Source: Planctomycetota bacterium (GTDB lineage: Bacteria > Planctomycetota > Brocadiia > SM23-32). Taken from it: a stretch of DNA of 11,169 bases. A program made the translations under genes and the position numbers. Below are positions 6,736-11,169 of the stretch, piece by piece; position 1 is the first letter of the stretch, and the number at the start of each line of letters is the position of its first letter. The stretch spans positions 1 through 11,169 of the forward strand of contig JAUVVP010000022.1 in NCBI GenBank assembly GCA_030604585.1. The letters are read 5' to 3'. Below the pieces are notes generated by a model. The model saw only the letters and a program-made list of their open reading frames with translations, had not been told where the DNA came from and made no database searches.

Positions 6736-7279
6736 GTCATGGAGCGTTGGCCTGGCTGCGGCCCTGTTCCTGCTCGCGGCGGGCGGCGAGGCCTGGGCCC
6801 ACAAGATGATCGCGGCCTCGCGGGTCCACGACGACGGGACGGTGCTCCTTCAGGCCTTCTTCCCTGACGGGAAGCCCGCCCGCGGGGTGACGGTGGAAGT
6901 GCACCGGCCTGACGGCTCGCTACTGGCGGCTGCTCGGACCGACGAGGAAGGGAAGCTGACCGTTACGCCGGACGGCCAGGCCGGACAGTGGACGGCCACG
7001 TTCACCGGCAGCATGGGGCACAAGACCGAGACGCGCTTCCGGGTTGAAACGGCGAGGCAGCCGACCGAGGCGCCGGGTGCGGTCGGTGGCGTCGCCGCGC
7101 CGGTCGCTCGGAACGGAGGTCCCGCCGCCGAGGCGCGGGATGAGAGCCTTATCGAGAAGGCGCCGTTCCCCGTGGCGGACGTACTGGCGGGGCTGGGCTT
7201 CGTTTTCGGCCTCAGCGCCCTGCTGATGTGCATCAAGCTGCGCGCCCAGCTACGCAGTATCCGCTCGCCTGAGCCGTGA
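6728..7279 (+). CDS. nikL: NikL-like periplasmic, membrane-anchored component of ECF nickel/cobalt transporter
   Basis: The product has 183 residues from the GTG at 6728. It has a signal peptide (hydrophobic 7-20, cleavage after AWA24), a periplasmic beta-sandwich (about 25-108; DGTVLLQAFFPDGKPARGVTVEVHRPDG resembles a carboxypeptidase-regulatory or DUF4198-like fold), an Ala/Pro/Gly-rich linker (110-138), one membrane helix (147-171) and a basic cytoplasmic tail. Cleavage would leave His25 as the first residue of the mature protein (HKMIAAS). This domain plan and its place between the S and T components match NikL of NikKMLQO systems, which stands in for CbiN/NikN. Sequence similarity within this family is low, so the assignment leans on architecture and context. 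It overlaps the end of cbiM, and cbiQ follows after 21 nt. Confidence 0.75.
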   Translation: MRKSWSVGLAAALFLLAAGGEAWAHKMIAASRVHDDGTVLLQAFFPDGKPARGVTVEVHRPDGSLLAAARTDEEGKLTVTPDGQAGQWTATFTGSMGHKTETRFRVETARQPTEAPGAVGGVAAPVARNGGPAAEARDESLIEKAPFPVADVLAGLGFVFGLSALLMCIKLRAQLRSIRSPEP

Positions 7280-7286
7280 CGCCCAC

Positions 7287-7293
7287 AGAGGGA
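7287..7293 (+). promoter_or_regulatory. Ribosome binding site supporting the TTG start of cbiQ
   Basis: AGAGGGA lies 7 nt before the TTG at 7301. No in-frame ATG exists until residue 54, well inside the conserved region, so the site fixes an unusual TTG start. Confidence 0.65.
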
Positions 7294-7300
7294 TACGGGG

Positions 7301-8062
7301 TTGCACCTGCCGGAGATAGACAAGTACGCGCACCTGGACTCCCCCCTGCACCGGTGGGACGGCCGGGTCAAGGTGGCCTGCATCGCCGCCCTGCTGCTGG
7401 CGGTGGTGCTGGCGCCCACTTACCCGCTCGCGCTGGCGGGGCTGGCCCTGGCCGTGGCGATGGTCGCGCTGAGCCGCATCCCGGCCACGTTCATCTTCCT
7501 GCACGTGCGGTGGGTGCTGCTGTTCTGCCTCTTCCTGCTCGTGGTGCTGCCGCTGACGGGCGGCGGCGAACTGCTCTGGCGCCTCGGCCCGGCAGGGGTG
7601 AGCCGGGCTGGTCTCTCGAAGGCCGGGCTCATCTCGCTGCGGGCCCTGGCCGCCGTGCTGCTCATATTCCCGATGATGGGCACTGCCCGCTTCCACGTGA
7701 CGCTGAAGGCGCTGCGCCGGCTGCGCGTGCCTTCGGTGGTGGTGCAGATCCTGGCCTTCTCCTACCGGTACATCTTCGTTCTGTTCGACGAGCTGCACAG
7801 GATGCTGTCGGCCGCCCGGGCGCGCGGCCACGGCCGGGCCCGCAGGCTCCGCATGTTCCGCAACGTCGGCAGCATGCTGGGCATGCTGCTTGTGCGCAGC
7901 CTGAACCGCACGACGCGCGTCTACCAGGCCATGCTGTCCAGAGGCTTCCGCGGCGAGATGAAAACGCTCGACGACTTCCACCTGCGCCCGACGGACCTGG
8001 TCAAGGGAGTCCTGGTTGCCGGTGCCGCAGTGCTGCTGTTCACGGCGGGGGCGCTGGCATGA
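7301..8062 (+). CDS. cbiQ: ECF transporter transmembrane T component (NikQ/CbiQ)
   Basis: This 253-residue protein is the energy-coupling membrane subunit that links the ATPase to the S component. The N-terminus reads IDKYAHLDSPLHRWDGRVKV (6-25), a typical CbiQ opening. Hydrophobic helices follow at about 26-57, 66-86, 107-127, 143-164 and 234-252. The two Ala-Arg-Gly coupling motifs are AARARG (171-176) and AMLSRG (210-215), both in the long cytoplasmic helices that dock into ATPase grooves. It starts with TTG, supported by its upstream AGAGGGA. Its TGA overlaps the ATG of cbiO in an ATGA junction, a sign of translational coupling between the paired subunits. Length is normal for the family. 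Confidence 0.92.
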   Translation: MHLPEIDKYAHLDSPLHRWDGRVKVACIAALLLAVVLAPTYPLALAGLALAVAMVALSRIPATFIFLHVRWVLLFCLFLLVVLPLTGGGELLWRLGPAGVSRAGLSKAGLISLRALAAVLLIFPMMGTARFHVTLKALRRLRVPSVVVQILAFSYRYIFVLFDELHRMLSAARARGHGRARRLRMFRNVGSMLGMLLVRSLNRTTRVYQAMLSRGFRGEMKTLDDFHLRPTDLVKGVLVAGAAVLLFTAGALA

Positions 8063-8784
8063 GCGAGATCATCTTCATCGAGAACCTGAGTTACACCTAC
8101 CCCGACGGCACCGAGGCGCTCAGGGAGGTCAGCCTCGCCGTTGCCGAAGGGGAGCGGATCGGCCTGGTGGGCCCGAACGGCGCCGGCAAGTCCACGCTGC
8201 TGCTCCACTTGAACGGCCTGCTGCAAGGCGAGGGACGGATCGAGGTCTGCGGCATCTCGGTCACGGATGGGCGCCTGGACGAGGTGCGGCTGAAGGTCGG
8301 ACTGGTCTTCCAGGACCCCGACGACCAGCTCTTCATGCCGACCGTCTTCGACGACGTGGCCTTCGGCCCGTTGAACATGGACCTGGCGCGCCCGGAAGTG
8401 GAGCGCCGCGTCGAGCAGGCGCTCAGCGAGGTGGACATGCTCTATGCCGTCGAACGCTGCTCGCATCACCTCAGCTTCGGCGAGCGCAAGCGGGTCTGCG
8501 TGGCCACCGTCCTGTCCATGTCGCCGCAGGTGCTGGCGCTGGACGAGCCGACCACCAACCTCGACCCGCGCCACCGGCGACAGATCATCGAGCTGCTCCG
8601 GCAGTTCGAGCTGACGACGCTGGTGGCAAGTCACGACCTGGACGCCGTCCTCGACCTGTGCGACCGCGTCGTGCTCCTGGACGCCGGAGAGGTCGTGGCG
8701 GACGGCCCGGCGGACGGGATACTCACCGACCGCGCCCTGCTGGAGGCCCACAGCCTCGAGCTGCCCCTGTCGCGGCAATCCTGA
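8059..8784 (+). CDS. cbiO: ECF nickel/cobalt transporter ATPase (NikO/CbiO)
   Basis: This 241-residue ABC ATPase powers metal uptake. All nucleotide-binding motifs are present: Walker A GPNGAGKST (38-46), Q-loop FQDPDDQLF with Q85, signature LSFGERKR (138-145, Phe in place of the first Gly of LSGGQ), Walker B VLALDEP (158-164) with catalytic E163, D-loop NLDP (167-170) and H-loop H192 (ASHDL). The FQDPDDQLF stretch is characteristic of ECF-type ATPases. A single ATPase gene implies a homodimer, as in group I (dedicated) ECF transporters. It is the last gene of the operon and converges on the GreA-family gene, 22 nt between stop codons. Confidence 0.95.
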   Translation: MSEIIFIENLSYTYPDGTEALREVSLAVAEGERIGLVGPNGAGKSTLLLHLNGLLQGEGRIEVCGISVTDGRLDEVRLKVGLVFQDPDDQLFMPTVFDDVAFGPLNMDLARPEVERRVEQALSEVDMLYAVERCSHHLSFGERKRVCVATVLSMSPQVLALDEPTTNLDPRHRRQIIELLRQFELTTLVASHDLDAVLDLCDRVVLLDAGEVVADGPADGILTDRALLEAHSLELPLSRQS

Positions 8785-8798
8785 CAGCCGCGTGGGCC

Positions 8799-8820
8799 AG
8801 CCGGGATCACAGGCCCGGCT
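8799..8820. terminator. Possible bidirectional terminator hairpin between convergent genes
   Basis: AGCCGGG (8799-8805) pairs with CCCGGCT (8814-8820) around an 8-nt loop. It spans the stop of the GreA-family gene and follows the cbiO stop by 14 nt. There is no T-run on either side, so it may block elongation only weakly. Confidence 0.3.
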
Positions 8821-10984
8821 CGATCGCGACTATCTCCCAGCGGCGCTCTTCGGTGCCCACCTGAAACGTCACCGTTTCGCCGACGCGCTTGCCCATGAAG
8901 GCCAGGCCGAGGGAAGCGTTGTAGGCGTAGACCCTGTCTTCGGGGCGCGCGTCCCACGGGCCGAGGAAGGTGAGGGCCTCGACCTGGCCGCTCGACAGGT
9001 TCCGGGCGCGCACGCGGCTGCCGACCGTCACGTGGTCGGCGGAGGCCATCTGGCGGGTGATCATGCGCGTTTCGGAGAGTTCCTCCTGCATGCGGGCGGC
9101 CCTTTCGGCCAGGCGGGCGCGCTCCTGAAGAGCCGCCCGGTACTCGGCGTTGTCGCTGACGTCGCCGAAGCCGGCCGCCTGCCCGATCTCGCGCATGACC
9201 TGCGGCAGCCGCACGTGGGCGATGTGCTCCACCTCCGCCCTTCTCTTCTCGATTCCCTCTTGCGTGGCGTAGATGACGTCCTCTTCCCAGAGCGGCACGT
9301 GCTTCGTGAACAGGCCGGGCCGAACGGCGCGCAGCATCCCCAGCAGGTCGGCCCGCATGTTGTCGGTCAGCGCGGCGTTGCGCTCGCCCAGGGCCCTGAC
9401 GGCCGCCACCTGTTCCGGCCGGGCCTCCTCCAGCACGCGGCGCAGCGGCCCACCGTTGCGCATGAACAGGGCGCTGCGCAGCGTGCCGATCCGCTCTTTC
9501 CTTTCGGCATCTGTCACGTCTGCCGACCTGACCAGCGCAGCCAGCTCCGTCAGAAGCCGCATGACCACGGCGGCGCCGTCGGCCGCGCCAGACGCCTCCG
9601 CGCCCTGCCCGGCGACGCAATCCCGCCAGAGCCACGCGAGCGCGCCCGCGCTGCAATCGGGACGCGCGAGGACCTCCCGGCGGGCTTCGGCGAGTGCGTC
9701 CCGGGCGTCGGCCGCCGCCAGGTCGCGCGCGATCGCCTGGCAGGTCTCGCGCTCCACCAGCGGCAGAACGGCGGCGTAGAAGTCCTGCCACGCCTGGGGC
9801 CGGCGCCGCCGACTGAAGTCCAACGCGCAGAGCAGGACCCCGCTGTCCGGCAGCGCACTCACAAGCTCGGCCGGATCGCCGAGGCCCTCCAACAGCCTTC
9901 CAGGGGCCCGAACTTCCGGCGTCTCCAGCGTCTCTGACTGGCGAGCCAACCTCTCAGCCACAGCAGCCGCCGCAAGGACCAACAGCGGCGACTGTGCGCC
10001 CGCCCGCGCCGCGACCGCCCCAACGCCGTCCGCCACGTGCCGGATGGCTTCGGGTTCCACCTGGCCGTGCGCCTCCGCCTCGCGCGCGATGTCGAGCGCC
10101 ATGGACAACCTGGCCACGGGCTGCTCGATGGAGTCGAACTTGCGCAGCAGCCGCTCGCCGTGCGAGAGCGGCCTGGCCCGCAGGAAAAGGGAAGGCGAAC
10201 GCCCGGCCGTCATGCCGATGGCCGCCGACCTCTTCAGGGCCTCCCTGGCACGCGACCACCACTTCGACCACGGGCCGACGAGCGGCTCCAGGTAGAGCCT
10301 CAGCCGGCGCAGCGCCATCCGCCGGTCCAGGGAAGTCAAGACTATGCGGACCAGATCCTCCGGGTCGTTCTGCGCCAGGGCGACGAGCCGTTCGCGTTCG
10401 AAGACCGACAGGGCGCGGAAGTCGTCCTCGGCCACCGGCTCCAGCCGCCCGACCAGCGATGGGCCGTAGAGCTTCTGCGCCTCGCCGATGGTGACGAGCA
10501 GCCCTCCCCTTTCGGTGTCCGGCCCCTCGACGCGTCCCACCGTGCCGCGCTGAGGGTCCCAGACGTAAGAGCCCGGCTTCAGGGCCATCATGTTCTGAAG
10601 GGCCGCCAGCGCCTCGTCGAGGGGCAGGTCGCCGGCCCGAAGGGTCAGGCGGACCAGGTCGGCCACCTCGCCGCTTTCGCCGTGGACCCGGGCGTAGAGG
10701 TCGGCCAGCAGGTCGCGCATCACGCTGCTGCCCGGCAGGAGCCGTCCGCCCCGGCGGCAGACATCGAGCGCCCGCTCCGGCTCGCCGCGCTCCGTCAGCG
10801 AGTCCACCAGATACCAGAGGAGCGACTCGGCCAGGTCGTCATGCCCGCGCTCGGCCAGCACCTCGGGCACTTCCAGCAGCGGACCCAGTTCGTCCGGCGC
10901 CTCGCCAACGGAGTTCATCCAGGCCGATTCGAGTTCGTCCAGCTTCTCCTTCTTGGCCAGCTTCAGCAGTTCCGCTGCATCCAT
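8807..10984 (-). CDS. GreA/GreB-family transcript cleavage factor with long N-terminal helical extension
   Basis: This 725-residue protein ends in a full GreA-like module. Residues about 567-640 are the coiled-coil domain (YATQEGIEKRRAEVEHI; GDVSDNAEYRAA at 607-618) that enters the RNA polymerase secondary channel to stimulate cleavage of backtracked RNA. Residues about 650-725 are the FKBP-like C-terminal domain (VTVGSRVRARNLSSGQVEAL to WEIVAIEPGL). Of the two acidic tip residues of E. coli GreA (D41, E44), the first is conserved (D608) and the second is Asp (D611). The first roughly 560 residues are helical and repeat-like, with a small beta segment at 138-165 (GSYVWDPQRGTVGRVEG) and a Trp-rich motif PWSKWWSRAREALK (238-251). 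A similar extended GreA exists in Chlamydia. Start at 10984 is the first ATG; GAGG lies 14 nt upstream, rather far, so the start is less certain. Confidence 0.88.
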   Translation of the reverse strand: MDAAELLKLAKKEKLDELESAWMNSVGEAPDELGPLLEVPEVLAERGHDDLAESLLWYLVDSLTERGEPERALDVCRRGGRLLPGSSVMRDLLADLYARVHGESGEVADLVRLTLRAGDLPLDEALAALQNMMALKPGSYVWDPQRGTVGRVEGPDTERGGLLVTIGEAQKLYGPSLVGRLEPVAEDDFRALSVFERERLVALAQNDPEDLVRIVLTSLDRRMALRRLRLYLEPLVGPWSKWWSRAREALKRSAAIGMTAGRSPSLFLRARPLSHGERLLRKFDSIEQPVARLSMALDIAREAEAHGQVEPEAIRHVADGVGAVAARAGAQSPLLVLAAAAVAERLARQSETLETPEVRAPGRLLEGLGDPAELVSALPDSGVLLCALDFSRRRRPQAWQDFYAAVLPLVERETCQAIARDLAAADARDALAEARREVLARPDCSAGALAWLWRDCVAGQGAEASGAADGAAVVMRLLTELAALVRSADVTDAERKERIGTLRSALFMRNGGPLRRVLEEARPEQVAAVRALGERNAALTDNMRADLLGMLRAVRPGLFTKHVPLWEEDVIYATQEGIEKRRAEVEHIAHVRLPQVMREIGQAAGFGDVSDNAEYRAALQERARLAERAARMQEELSETRMITRQMASADHVTVGSRVRARNLSSGQVEALTFLGPWDARPEDRVYAYNASLGLAFMGKRVGETVTFQVGTEERRWEIVAIEPGL

Positions 10985-11052
10985 GCGTTATCTGCGCGCC
11001 TCGGGCATCTGATGACGAAGCGTATCGCTCACACCGACGACGGCAATGGCCT

Positions 11053-11081
11053 ACTATAACCCGCGCGGGCGACCGGCACAA
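11053..11081 (-). promoter_or_regulatory. Candidate promoter of the GreA-family gene
   Basis: On the minus strand TTGTGC (11076-11081) and TATAGT (11053-11058) are 17 nt apart and about 68 nt ahead of the ATG at 10984. The -10 box is one base from consensus; the -35 box matches three of six. The rest of 10985-11169 shows no supported gene. Confidence 0.45.
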
Positions 11082-11169
11082 CGGCCGCTCCCGCCTCGTG
11101 CCCGTCTGTCCCACTCTCAGAATGGTAGAGGGCTGCCACGGTGTGCCTTGCCGGCGCCCAACTGCGCGA

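Noticed and set aside
7276..8784. 502-codon frame joining an alternative frame of cbiQ to cbiO, suggesting a fusion
   Set aside because: The first part is the wrong frame of cbiQ (Arg/Ala/Pro-rich, no membrane helices). The CbiO protein begins at the ATG at 8059, which overlaps the cbiQ stop.
8792..11059. Plus-strand open frames opposite the GreA-family gene (8792-9937 and 10037-11059)
   Set aside because: They are antisense shadows without domains; the minus-strand protein has an unambiguous GreA module.
11085..11169. Possible partial gene at the right edge
   Set aside because: Open frames there are short, have no recognisable motif or ribosome binding site, and overlap the probable promoter of the GreA-family gene.

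Overview
This GC-rich (clearly above 60%) bacterial window holds nine protein genes in three blocks. No rRNA, tRNA, CRISPR array or insertion sequence was seen. Two clues suggest a PVC-type bacterium (Planctomycetota or relatives): a transcript-cleavage factor of the GreA family carried on a very long N-terminal helical extension, an architecture I associate with Chlamydiae, Verrucomicrobiota and Planctomycetota, and a cluster of secreted glycosidase-like proteins of the DUF4832, DUF4038-like and DUF5060 types, which are common in those phyla and in similar uncultured lineages. The phylum assignment is an inference.

Block 1 (minus strand, 4936 down to 1) is a three-gene operon of exported TIM-barrel proteins: a DUF4832 protein (3575-4936), a DUF4038-like barrel with a C-terminal beta-sandwich (2188-3552), and a DUF5060 glycoside hydrolase that runs off the left edge (1-2120). 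The junctions are 22 and 67 nt, each start has a purine-rich ribosome binding site, and all three begin with export signals. Together they look like a small extracytoplasmic polysaccharide-degrading set; the substrate cannot be read from sequence.

Block 2 (plus strand, 5262-8784) is a five-gene operon with the layout of an ECF-type nickel/cobalt importer of the NikKMLQO kind: NikK (DUF4198 periplasmic protein), NikM/CbiM (metal-binding membrane S component), NikL (periplasmic domain plus one membrane anchor), NikQ/CbiQ (T component with two Ala-Arg-Gly motifs) and NikO/CbiO (ATPase). Three of the four junctions overlap or are short. A near-consensus sigma-70 promoter (TTGACC-17 nt-TATACT) precedes it. 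Between promoter and nikK, the leader carries two adjacent hairpins that look like a dispersed REP-type palindromic element. No cobalamin riboswitch or NikR box was recognised.

Block 3 (minus strand, 10984 down to 8807) is a 725-residue GreA-family protein, convergent with nikO across a 22-nt gap that holds a GC-rich hairpin. A plausible promoter lies upstream near 11053-11081, and the remaining right edge (to 11169) shows no gene I can support.
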